NCBI GenBank assembly: GCA_036583965.1
Contig: JAZBQD010000027.1
Coordinates: 6,549,187 to 6,613,186, forward strand
Origin: Prunella strophiata
Lineage: Eukaryota > Chordata > Aves > Passeriformes > Prunellidae
Direction of reading: 5' to 3'
DNA: 64,000 nt
The notes under the pieces were generated by a model, which had not been told where the DNA came from, made no database searches, and worked only from the letters and a program-made list of their open reading frames with translations. The first letter of the stretch is position 1. Each line of letters begins with the position of its first letter. Made by a program: the position numbers and the translations under genes. Positions 29,401 to 41,400 of this stretch are shown in pieces.

Positions 29401-32400
29401 GTTATTGCACCAAGTTGTTTTGGTCCTGCTAACTTCTAACAGTAAATATTAGCAAAAAGAGGACTTTTTTCCCCTTTTTTTCTGGTTATGAATCTGAAAG
29501 TATAAAGGTCTGCAAATACAAAATCAGTAAAGGCAGAAAAAGGGAAAAAAAAAATCATTCTTCATGCAGAATTCTCTGCATGCAAAACCTGTACCTATAA
29601 AAGCATATTTTGGGATATTGGTTGACTAAATACAAAATAGACTAAAAAAAAAAATTAACAAACCACCACCTTTGACTAGTACAACTAGGACTGTAGGAGT
29701 ATCTTTAAGTTTTGTTCCTTCTAGTATTATTCTCTACAGCACTTCTTCCAGTTAAATATTTTGGTTTTTCATGAAACTTGAGTGCTTTTCTTCTGTGCTG
29801 TGTTGAAGACAGTTAAACAGTTTTGATACACAAGTCTAGGATCAGTTTAATTGTCCACTGCCTTTATTGCTTCCAGGGGTGAAACCTTGAACTCACATAA
29901 GTAATTTTCATTTTGCTGTGGAGGATCACCACTGGCTTCTGTGAGGCCAACATTTCACTTACCTGTTCCCACCTTGAAAGGAAAACATAAAAGTCATAAT
30001 TTATCTGAAGAGTTGCTATGTCCAGACTTTGCAGATGCTGTTTTATCCTTACCAGATGTTACGTGTCTGTGGCGCTGTTTCTGATATAGCAGAGTTTGTT
30101 CAGCTTTTTGATGTCTTCTTTGTGGCTGATTGTTCTGAGTTGAAAAATACAGAGAATCAGGGAGTAACACTTCTGGCTTTGAAATACTTGCTTGCCACCC
30201 CCACCCATTGCCTTCCATCCAACTGCAGCCAAAGACAAATTCTCTCTGAGATTTTTTTAGTACTTCAGGTGCCTCAAATGCCCAATGCTTTACTTGTCAG
30301 GCTTATCCATTTTTAGCCATTTTATTGGATACAATATATATATTGATAAAAAAATGACAATTTTGAATCTTTTCAGTATCTTTGAGAAGAAATTACTTGG
30401 AGCACTTGACATTTTAATGCAGTTTGTCTTTTCAAATAGATTTGGCTTCTAAGGCATGTGACAACGGGACTTTGCTCTTCAGTTAGAGCATACATTTCAG
30501 AGTAGTTGTTACCTAAAATATTATCATAAGGCATAAGAAAACACACGATTTAAGTTGCCTTTCATGAACATAATTAAGAATTAATAAGCCTGTACCAGTG
30601 GCTAGTCCTCAGAATTTCCACTGTTTTGCCTTTTGTGACCCGTGTTATTAAAAGTCCATTATTTTTACAGACTTTATTAAATTGGATCTTATTAAAGCAT
30701 TCTATATTTGCATTTGGTCTTTCATAATTCATTATTATTATGACATTTACTTTTTACCATCAGATCTGAAAACATATCATAAGCTACCCTTTTCTCTTGA
30801 AAGAAATGCTAATTTCAAACAGTCCTTTAATGGAAGAGAAAAGCTTTATCAGTTTTTTCATTTATTCAAGATCGTGTTAAGAATACTAATGTTAGACTTC
30901 TGTATGCTAATATCTAAGAGCTTTTTTTGGTCAAAAGCTTAGAATTATTGTTTTTTAGACCATACTGCTAAGTATGTCACTGGCAGGGCACTAGTACAAA
31001 AGAAAATACAATTCTGAAGTGCCATGTTTTAATTCTGTGACTGATAAAACCAATTTCTTGATCTTTCATTATTAAATTATGCTTTCGTATGAAATTTACT
31101 ATGTTTATACTTCACCATGTTTATGAGATTGTTGCTCTACTTAGTTTCTCTTTAGAAGTTTTAAACTATTGATTCAGCATTATTATTTTGGGGGGTAGTT
31201 TTGAATTATAGTCTTCACATAGTGTAACAGGAAATGGAATTCTCCATTAAATAAATCACTGTGTCAAGCAGTTGTTAATTGTTTTAATTTAGACAACCTG
31301 GGCCCTATCATGTTTGTAGATATTATAATAACTTAGTCATAAAAAGAGATAAAGAGCTCTAGAACTGAATGCAGAACATGTTAAACAGTAGGTAACATGA
31401 AGTTAAACTGCTGAATTTAGCATAATTTTTTTTTTTTAAACTTAACTTTAAAAAATCCTCTACAATGTTAACCATTTATTTCTTCCCCCACAAGGTTCCT
31501 GACGATGTGCACTAGACATTTTGGGAGTGTTGTAGCCCAAACCATTCGAACTCAGAAGACAGACCAGTTTCCACTTTTCCTTATTATTATGGGAAAACGA
31601 TCATCTAATGAGGTGTTGAATGTAATACAAGGTACAGTTCTTTATATTACAGGTATTCCTTATGTGAGTACTGAAACTGTTATCAGAGGTCTTTGCTGTT
31701 TCTCTTTTAAGATGTCCAGAATATAATTTATTACACAAAACACACTTTAAGTTGCCAGAGTATGATTATCTACTACTCATAAATGTATTAATTAGCATGG
31801 TGTTAGAGATTGGAGTTGCCCTGACTGGAGTAGAGTTATAGTTTACATTTTTCTTTTATTTTTTTAAGTGGAAGCCTTATTTCCTAAATAAGGAGCTACA
31901 CTTAGTTTTCCAAGTTTATATCCAGATACAGTCCTGATTTCCAGAAGATCTTGGCTGCACTTTTTGCACAGTGCCAGAGTGCATTTGGTTCTTTGTGTGT
32001 AATTCCTTGTTAACACCTGAGCTCCTGTTGCTAATATTTGGACATGAGTTGCTTTTTCAGACCTGCCTGCAGCATCAAGACCCTCACATCAGGTCAGGAT
32101 TGAAGTTCCTAATATAATCTCACATAAATGAAGCTTTCTGGCTTACATGAGCAGTTCTTTCTGGTGTAACCAATCCTCTGATTTCACTGACAGGAGGATG
32201 ACTTAGATGTGGAATGTTGCCCTCTGACTGCTGTTCTCAGTAACTCTTCAAATTAGAGAACATCAAAGAATGGCTGCCTCTCATTTCTTCTGCTTTCTCC
32301 ACAAGTTTGCCTTCATGACACTGTGTCCTCATTTTCTTATTGCTTATATCTGGCAATCTTTATTGTTATCTTGTTTTCCTGAGGAAATTCAGCCTCAGGA

Positions 32401-35400
32401 AATGCTGCCTTTTGCAGACAAGGATTAGTGTTTCTTTCTGAATCTGGGATTAATAATTTTCTTGAGGAATCTGCAGTGCTCCTTCCTGGGGACAAAATGG
32501 TTAATTTTTGTGTGGATTTTGTCTCCTCAGTGCAAGGTACAGCACAACACTAATTCATGGTATGAATGCCTGTAACTTATAAAACCTATTTCATAGGTTT
32601 CATAGTTTATTTCATGGAAATAGCCTTATAAATAGCTTGGTTTTCTGACTCTGCAGTACAGTTCAGAACCTTTGACATCCCACTGAAGTCAGTGGTGCTA
32701 CTGACAAATTACTTAACTGCTTTAGCAACAATTCAAAGTCATAACAGCAATGCAGCTTTATAGTAAAAAATAATCCAGATTATTTAATTGCATGTGTTAA
32801 GTTTTAATGATTTTTCTGCAATTTTTTAAAGGTTTTCTGCAATCTTTTTCACTAAAATAAAACAATCACCTATTGTAGCCTTACTTAAATTCATCCTTTA
32901 ACAAAAATCACACAATCTCTGCTGGTTATTTTCCCAGGAATGGGGACACTGGTATCTTTTAACAATACTGCCTCAATGAATGGTAGCCTCTGAAGTCCTG
33001 CATGTTGTAGCATGTGGGATAACATTTTCTGCTAAGGTAGCAAATGTTAGAAATGGGAACAATGAGGGCCTTTCAGGGCTGGGTGAGAAGGCATGTTGAC
33101 AGAAGAGATACAACTATACAGAAACCTAAGACCCCAGCAGCATTTATTGAAATGCAGACTGTCTTAGTTTGCTTTTGATTTTTATTTTTTTCCTGGAGTT
33201 GGAAACTATGGGGACAGTCTTGTTTTCTTTAGTGGCACTTGTTGTGCTGGGGTCCAACAGCTGTTTAGGCTGGCAGATGTTAAGACTTTATAGTTTTTGA
33301 CCATTTCTTATGGTTTAAGACCTTTCAACTACTATAAGTGGCTTTAATGGGTAGTCTAGTCTTCAGTTTAGAAAGAAAAACCAAAAAATGTATCTTGGAA
33401 GGAAATTAAAGTAATCTTTCAGTCTTAATGAAGACTGGAGGCATGCTGGAAGGAAAACATGGGGAGGTATCTGTTTTCCTATGTATGTGTTCTGTTTCAT
33501 GATATGCACATGGATGACAGAATCTTCCACTTCAATAGCTTTGCAAGTTTTTTGAGAAGTAAATAGACTGAAGAAAATACAGTATTTGAAATTTTATTGC
33601 TAGTTATATCCAAATAAAACATGGATATATTTTGTCACTTCCATTCAATTATTGTATTGTGAGTTTTTCCATTGTTTTAAACCAATCCACTTGGATGCTG
33701 CTGCCAGCATCCTACCTTTGTTGCCTGACTAAGCACTTGCTTTGCTCTCCCTGGGAATTCTAAAACTGTAAAATCAATTTCACATAAGGGAATCCCAGAT
33801 CTACTGCTTTCCTTTAACATCAGTGACTAAAAGACAAAATAGAGTTAATTTATGCAAGCATAAAAGCAATTGTTCAGATTTACACCACCTGAAATTTTAA
33901 CCTGTGATCAACCTTTGTAAAAATAATTTTGAGTTTTCAGTAAAAAGGTGAACTGAAAGCATTCTACTGAGATATTTGCATTTTCTACTCTTGTCTTTTT
34001 TTTTTTTTTTTTTTTTCCCTTAGTCTGGCTATTTCTTATGGATTAATTCTAAAATGACTTCTTTTTTGTTTAATAACTTTAATGAAATGAAGTTCAGCTA
34101 TCTTCCTTTGTTGCTAGGTAACACAACAGTGGATGAGCTAATGATGAGGCTGATGGCTGCAATGGAGATCTTCAGTGCCCAGCAGCAGGAAGACTATAAA
34201 GGATGAGGTGAGCACTGGAAGGTTGCTGCAGATACCTCCTGGCTTCCACTGATCACTGGGGATGTAAATTAACCAGATGTTTCTTTAGCCAGTGGAGTTG
34301 AGTATGATGTGTTTTAGTGTCTCTTCCATTGTCAGAAATTAAAAAGGTAAAGTCTTCTTTGTGTATTTGGGTCTCTCAGAACAACTCCTCCTTTTTGCTC
34401 TTGTCATGTTTTCAATTTCTTTCCTTTTTCTGAACATTAGTCACCAGTGACTGTTTACATTATAGTGATACAAGGAAAATTATCAGATTTTTTGCCACTG
34501 ACCAGCTCCAAGTCATAGATAGAAAACAAAAATAGATTAATATATCTTAAATGTGTCTGTTTAAAAGGGGGCTGAAAGCAACTTTAACCAGTACACCAGT
34601 ACTGAGCCACCACTCAGAATGATGCAGAATGCATAAATGATGACAAGACTTCTCAAAACCAGTGTTTCAATTACACAGAAGCAGACAAAGTGAGTTACAC
34701 AGATGAAAGATCTTTATCTGTTACTCTATAAATTGAGAGTGACATTTTTAAGTAATGAAGTTCTTAGGAATTTATAATAATAGATGTGTTGCCATTCAAG
34801 ATTATTCTTATCCTGTTGTATAGACATTGATTGACAATAATTCACAAAACACATTCTTCACATTTAAATCTTGTATCTCATTAGTACAAGATTTACTGAC
34901 TGTAATATGAAGACACATTATCTGCACAATATCTGTCATTCACTTTTTCTTTATTTATACTACCTGTAATTCATTGGTAAAGAAATTGACTTTAATTTTG
35001 TTAATACTGAGCACAAATTTAAATATGAGGATTACAACAAAAATCCAAGGCACGATATAACTGAATTTTTTATTGCATTTTAACTGGAGTGTCTTGAGTA
35101 TGGGAGTTTTTTAATGCTTTAGTAAGAAGGTGAAATTTACATCACAGATGAGCTCCAAGAGAGGTTCAGAATTAAAAACTATACAAGCTAATAAAAAGGA
35201 AGAAAACTGAGGGAAACAAAAGCATATAAAGTCAGAGAGATAAGAGCAAATAAGGGATATGAGAAGAAACTGGAAAGTGATAGAAACTGGAACAGAGTGA
35301 GGAACAGGACACCAGGACCAGACCCAGAACCAGGAACTGGCTCCTGTCCTGGGCTGCTCTTTGTCCTTCCCTGGGTGGCCAAGGGCAGTGACAGTGACAG

Positions 35401-38400
35401 TCCAGTCCCCACATGGGGACAACTTTGTTGTCTCCTGGCATCTTTCCCCAGGTGCTCTACCTATCTAGGGAGAATGGAAAATTGATTTTTATACATTCCT
35501 CAAAAATCTACCTTTGTCGAAGTCTTCTGTAGTGTTTTGTTTTTCTGTCACTAAAGCACCAGTGACATTTCTTCCCCAACAGGAGCTTTTTTTACACACT
35601 TTGACATTCAGAAAAGTGATGGAAAATTTCATAAACTTTGGGGGCAGCTTTCCAGACACTATGGGTTCTATACACAAATAGGATATTTACTTACACCTTG
35701 GCTCCACTCGCTACAAGCACACTGAAAAGGTGATCTCAGACACTTTGCCTTTGGAGCAGGAAGTTTTCAAAACAAAAAATAACCTTGCTTTATGAAATTA
35801 CTATTCCAGAGAAGGAGTATTTGACAAGCAGTCTGTACTCAATAGAGGGCTTCAGCCTGAAAACAAAATATTGCCTTTTTGTGGTTAGCTACGTAACATG
35901 TAGCTTTCTTGTAAGCCTTGTACTTGACATCTTCAAGTGTTCAAACATCAACACCTTTTCTTTTTTAAGATCTTACTGCAGTTGGTGCAATTTTTTCCCA
36001 AATATTACAATAGCAAACAGGATACAGAGTCCGGTTTCTGTTACTGTTTTCTTAATGGCAACAATAAGTCATCAGTCATCATGAAACCACAAGAAGATAA
36101 GCAGAAAATTCTTTTGTGCTTTAAAAAGAGGAGTCATCAATGTAGCATTGCTGTAAACAGAAGTGTGTGTGAGAGAGAACCAGAACTGGAAACATTTGTA
36201 AATGACAGCATGAAGTCAGTAATGAGTGAGTTTATGCAGCTGAAATTCTCATGCACATGAAAGCTTCCAGCACAGCCATTGCATAATCCTGTTTGGCACA
36301 GTGTGTTTTGCAGTGCCCTCTGATGGTTATTTGGGTACAGGAGGACTGGTACCACTCCAGCTGCTGGTCCAGATGTTCAGCTGATGTTGGCTGTAGCTAC
36401 AGGCAGCTCCCTGTCCCTGGGCATGTGCTGGGGGTGTAGGTGGGATGCTCAGCTTACCTCACCTGAGTGAGCCACCTTATTACCTGCTGTTAATAATAGT
36501 ATGCTTAGCTAAATCCTGTGCTTTTGTATCCCTGTATTGGTAAAATTTACCAAGTTTAGCCTCATAAGATTTTAATAGGGCAAATCTCTTGCATATTTTT
36601 TTAGTGTCAAGTGCTAAAATACCATCACTTAACTAGCAGCTGGATTTAATTTTTAGATTTGTGTGTTGTACTCTTACATAATCTCCAAAGAAATACCTTA
36701 AAAACATTGGGATGCACATGTGTACTCATAGTAACCCAACATGCCTGTCCTGGTGTGTAACTTCTGCACCTGTTTTCTCTCCCAAGTTTCCTTCAAGGAA
36801 GACCAACCTGCTGTCCCATTCTTTTCCCTGCCTCTCCAGGGTTCTGGGTCAGTCATGACCTGTTGCTGTTTTGGCCAGATGACATTTTGGAAACCTCCTG
36901 CCTCTTTTGGACCATGCTGTTGATGTGCCATTGTACATACACAGTCTAGGTGTCTGTTTTTATAATTTTGCTCCTAAAATTGCTGTAAGCCACAAACAGC
37001 AAAATTGGATTAGCAGCTCACTTGGCTCTTCTGATAAGAAGTGGCCATGGATAATTCAGTTGTGGGTTCAGTGACCATCATTGTGGGTTCAGTGACCATC
37101 ACCAGTGAAGCCTCTTGGCCAGGATACAGCCCCACCTTTCCCAGTGCAGGCAGGTCTGGCCTCATGCTGTGTATGCAGAATTATTCTGAAGCTGCACTAA
37201 TGATTTCCTGCATTTGATGGACATCTTTTCTTTTTCTAACCATGTTTACTCCCCTGGTCACCGCTACAGGAGTTGACACCCCAGCTACTTCTCTGCCAGT
37301 GGGGTTTTGCAGAGGAAATAAATGTCATTAAGGAGTTTCTCCTGTAAGCAAGAGAGGGTCTCTCAGAGTAGGGATGAGCAGCCTCTTCCACTGGTAATCA
37401 AGGTGTGCACTGAGATTTTTCGGGTGCTGACTTTGAAAAGAGCATGTAGTATCAGTTCCTCTTGAGTATCAGTTCCTCTTAAGTGTCAATGCCTGGTGCT
37501 GGGCTTAGGAAAACAATAGTTGTAAAATATTCTACACCCTGGAATGTCCATTTTTAAACACCCTGTGAGCTTGCTTGCTTTAATTGGATAGTTAAATAAT
37601 CATCTCAGTGTGGCGTGATGGGCCTGAATAGATCCGAGTTAGTTCCTTTGTGAGATTAATGTGAAGAGATCTGTGATTAAATCCTGGCATTACAGCACAG
37701 CACACCTGTTCTGGGCTGATCCTCAACATTTTTTCTTCATTGCCTGAGGAGGAGGCTTCTCAAAGGATTACAGTAACACTTTTTGACAAGCTTATACAGG
37801 GCGGAGTTTCCATGTAATGACAGGGCTCATTTGATGATGCCTCAGTAATGCATTTTTTATTTTTGCTGTCAACATTTATTACTGTAGAAGAAATGACTGT
37901 TACACAGCTGGTCCAACTTGTCCACATTTAAGTAACAGTAGGTCTCTGGTCGTGTTTATTTTTGTCATTATGCAACGCTGGCTCTCCTGCTCTTGGATTA
38001 GACATCAAGATGGAAATACCCACAGTTGCTTCAGAGATCTTCTTATTTTTATAAATACCAATTGAAACCTTTCATTCACTTTAAACTATGTTTGCCAGCA
38101 CACTGGTCTGTAGTGTAAAAGAGAGACACTTAAGAATTTTTAAACTGGAAAAAAACAGTCAGAGTCTGTTTACTGCTGTAAACAGACTCTGACTGAAGAC
38201 AAGCTGTAGAAAACTGTAGGCCTGCAGAGTCACCATCTTTCCTCTCTGTTCTTGGGTGATATCTCTTTCCTAGATACTTCCAGAGCTTGAAGAAAACATG
38301 GGTCCTTCCTCACCAGTATCAGGGTGGGGATTTAAAAAACACATGAAGGAAAACCAAAACTCCAAAACAGCAGCATAAATTATTTTTCTTCTTTTTCCCT

Positions 38401-41400
38401 GCCACAGCTCTTTGGGGCTTTAGTGGCCAAGTGATATTTTCATAGCTGTGCTGTGCAAAGCCTGCTCTCACCATATCTTTTCCTCCTTCTCTGTCTCACT
38501 GCTGTCAAATGTAGGGGAAGTGCTTCCATCAGCTCTGCAAGACACTTCTGAAATTTCTGCTAGGGACTGAAGCTCTGATGTAAATCAGTAGAAATCAGGC
38601 ACCTGAATACCTTGGATAATCTGTGTTCCATCTAGCACTGTCATGTGTATCATGGTGTACACTATTTGCACAACAAGAGATTATGAGAATACACGAAATT
38701 CATTAAATTCCAAAGTGCACAAGCATTATGGTGATGACAGGCATCTAGCAAAGAGTGGGATTTAACCCCTCAAGAATCTAATTAGCACATTTACTAATTA
38801 TTACTAGTTATAACTAATTAAACTACAGTAATCAAAATTTGTTTGATTAAATTTTCTGATTTTGTGTTGTAATATGATAGGAGCCCAAACAATGGGCTTC
38901 CCATTGAGCACTTGGCTGCACACACCCCAGTGGGTGCAGGTGCTGCCTTCAAGAGTTTACAGCATGGTTTAGATCTTTGGCAAAGTGCAAGGCAATGGCA
39001 GAGCAAAGAAAGAAAGAAGAAAGAAGGGAGATAGAATATCTTTAGTCCCAGTGGATTTTAGGCTGTACATGTTGATGGCTTCAGTCACTAAATATCCAGC
39101 CCAGCTGGGCAGATGTATCAGGACTGGCTGGCTCTTTTCCCACAGAAAGGCACTGCAGGACTCCTTGAAGGTTTTGGGTTTGGTTTTCTTTTTGTCACTT
39201 GAGATAATTCCAAAACTGGAAGTCTGAAGCTGAGATTTCAGCCTTCAGTGTGGACAGGCAGGATCCTGTGGTGGTTCTGTGCTGTTCTGTCCCTCACCCT
39301 GGCCCTTCCTGCCTCCTCCTGTGGTTCTGCCACCACTAAAATGTCCATTTGCTTTGTCCTTGTCGTTCCCATACACCCAACACACTCTGTGTACACTTTT
39401 TCCTGCCATATATTCCCCATCATGGGTGTTTAAGTTATACAATGTGCAAGTCTGTCATCTTAGTGAGTCAAATTAATGCCTTTCTTGCACTGGTTTGTTT
39501 GGACAAAGGGGTGTTTCTCTTTAACGCTCCCATGAATAGCCTTGAGCATTTGCAGATTTTAATTTCAGGAGTGGTTCAGTGAAATGAACTGTCTTTCAGA
39601 TGGGCATTCAGTATTTGTAAATACACTTTTTTCTTTCTTTCTTTCTTGTAATAGCCCTTTCCTCACTGGTGCTCTGAGAAATGTCTTCTGCTCCTGGTTA
39701 TCTTCTCAAGTTCTCGTTGTGTCTCATCTGGTTTTGCTTCACAGTAAAACTGGTCCCAAAGGCCAGTGGGGAATGATATAACACAGTTCTCTGAGACAAA
39801 TCAGGTGCAAAGCTGATTCCTGGGCTTCAATCATTAAATCCTGCCTTCAGAAGTAAAAATAAATAAAGACAATAATAAATAGGGAAAAAAAAGCCCAGAA
39901 GGGCTTTTTTTTGACTTTTCCAGCAAAATATCCCATTCAAAAAGGCCGAATATTTTTAACTTGTAGAATCTGCTCTCCTAAATTTGGTCAAGAACCCCTC
40001 TTTGTCCATGATCCTGCATCTGAAAATGCCTGTCACTAGGTATTTCAGGATTAACTTCAACAAATGGTTTAGGAAATAATTAAATGAGAGAGTTATCCTA
40101 AATTTCTTCTTAATTTTATCTGTCAGTTTGTCTTAGTCTTGATGCACTGGATATTACTCAGGAGAAGGTTTTCTCTGGTCAGTTGTGTTGTATCAAACAT
40201 CTCATAAGTGTTTGATATTTTTGGGTTGACTGCATCTCTAAGAAGCAGAATAGCAAAGTCATAACTGAAGAATACATTCTGTGAATAAAAGGAATTTTTT
40301 TCAGATTTCCAACCTTCCATTGAATGTATGTCCTCCCATCATCTCATTGTCAAAAAAGGAAAGCAGAAATCTGACTTCTTCCCTTTTTAGGTGCAAAGGA
40401 GTGTTGTTCCCTTGTCTCAAGCCCCAAACCTTTGGGATGTGGATGGTTTACATTCACACCAGCCTGTGGAATTCCCCTGTTTCTGATGAAGGCTTTTTAA
40501 GTGACCCAGGATAAGCCATGTCTGTTTATACTTTGATTTCTTGAACAAGGAAAGTGCCAGTTCTGCCTTCATTGCAAAAACACTGTGGAAATGCATTTAG
40601 TGATGTTCAGTCTATACTGACTGCAATTTATGTAGGGTCTAACAGGAAAGTTGTCAGCTGCCTCAAATTTTATTCATGGATAACACTTCTAAATTTTTTT
40701 ATATCAATTATTAGTGGCCTGACTGTTCTTGACATGTTCTTTGTTAGTTCAGTGGAACATTATCTGCAAAATATTTTCATCCACTTTTCTTGTCACTGCT
40801 GTGAGTTTTCTTCTGTTGCTTGCTGGTGAACTTGAAGCATCCTCATTCTTCTCTAGAGGAAAAGATAACTAAAATAAGAAACTGCATTACAAAAGGCATT
40901 AGACTGCTTTGTGTAATGTTTAAAATTTGTCCAAGGTGTAACTCTGAACCAAACAATGCCACAATTTAGCCGTAAAATCTGTGGAGGAGTTGGTTCCTGT
41001 TAAGTGTGAGCAGTATTAGCAAACAGAGGTATTAACACAGAAGCAGGTACAAAGAGGCATTGCTTGGGATTACATCTGCTGCTTACCCAAAGAGCTCTGG
41101 ATTCCAGTTTTGTTTTTAAGGTCTGTTTCAGTAAGAACAGTATTATTTCAATGAGCTGTAGGGCTCAGTGGCACAGTCACTTACTTTTAGACGTGGCTCA
41201 CATATTTCTATGAGGACCAGGCAGTCATGCATGGTAATTCTTCACATTCCTGACATCTTTTTCATAATCCATTTCTAGGATGATGATAACTGCAATGAAT
41301 AGGGAAGAAAGCATTTTAGCTTTTTTTTAATGCCTGGAATTCATGTTTCAATTAAAGTTGTAGAATCTATAGCATCAGTATTTTTTTTTAATTTTTTTTT

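Larger units (their letters stand above)
21974..31494 (+). other. FAF1: FAF1 intron, phase 2, 9.52 kb
   Basis: Large GT-AG intron. It contains a three-copy 18-bp tandem repeat (22224-22277), an inverted GAACATTCC pair (22498-22519), an ATT microsatellite (22723-22739), an ACAC-rich tract (25692-25710), a GC-richer patch (25310-25550) and a candidate regulatory patch near 26560-26850. Nothing coding was found. The short open frames in the GC-richer patch overlap on both strands, which argues against any being real. Confidence 0.86.
31632..34117 (+). other. FAF1: FAF1 intron, phase 1, 2.49 kb
   Basis: GT-AG intron. Its most striking element is a 21-base T run (33996-34016) followed by ccctTAG. 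This looks like a strong 3' splice site but lies about 95 bases upstream of the acceptor actually used (gttgctag, ending 34117). No gene was recognised. Confidence 0.88.

Noticed and set aside
38156..38195. microRNA precursor
   Set aside because: The stem is only 18 bp with a 4-base loop and no extension; pre-miRNAs need roughly 30 bp and a larger loop.
39885..39912. Stem A8GCCC / GGGCT8 with a 4-base loop, like a bacterial intrinsic terminator
   Set aside because: The shape is a coincidence in vertebrate intronic DNA; there is no bacterial gene context.
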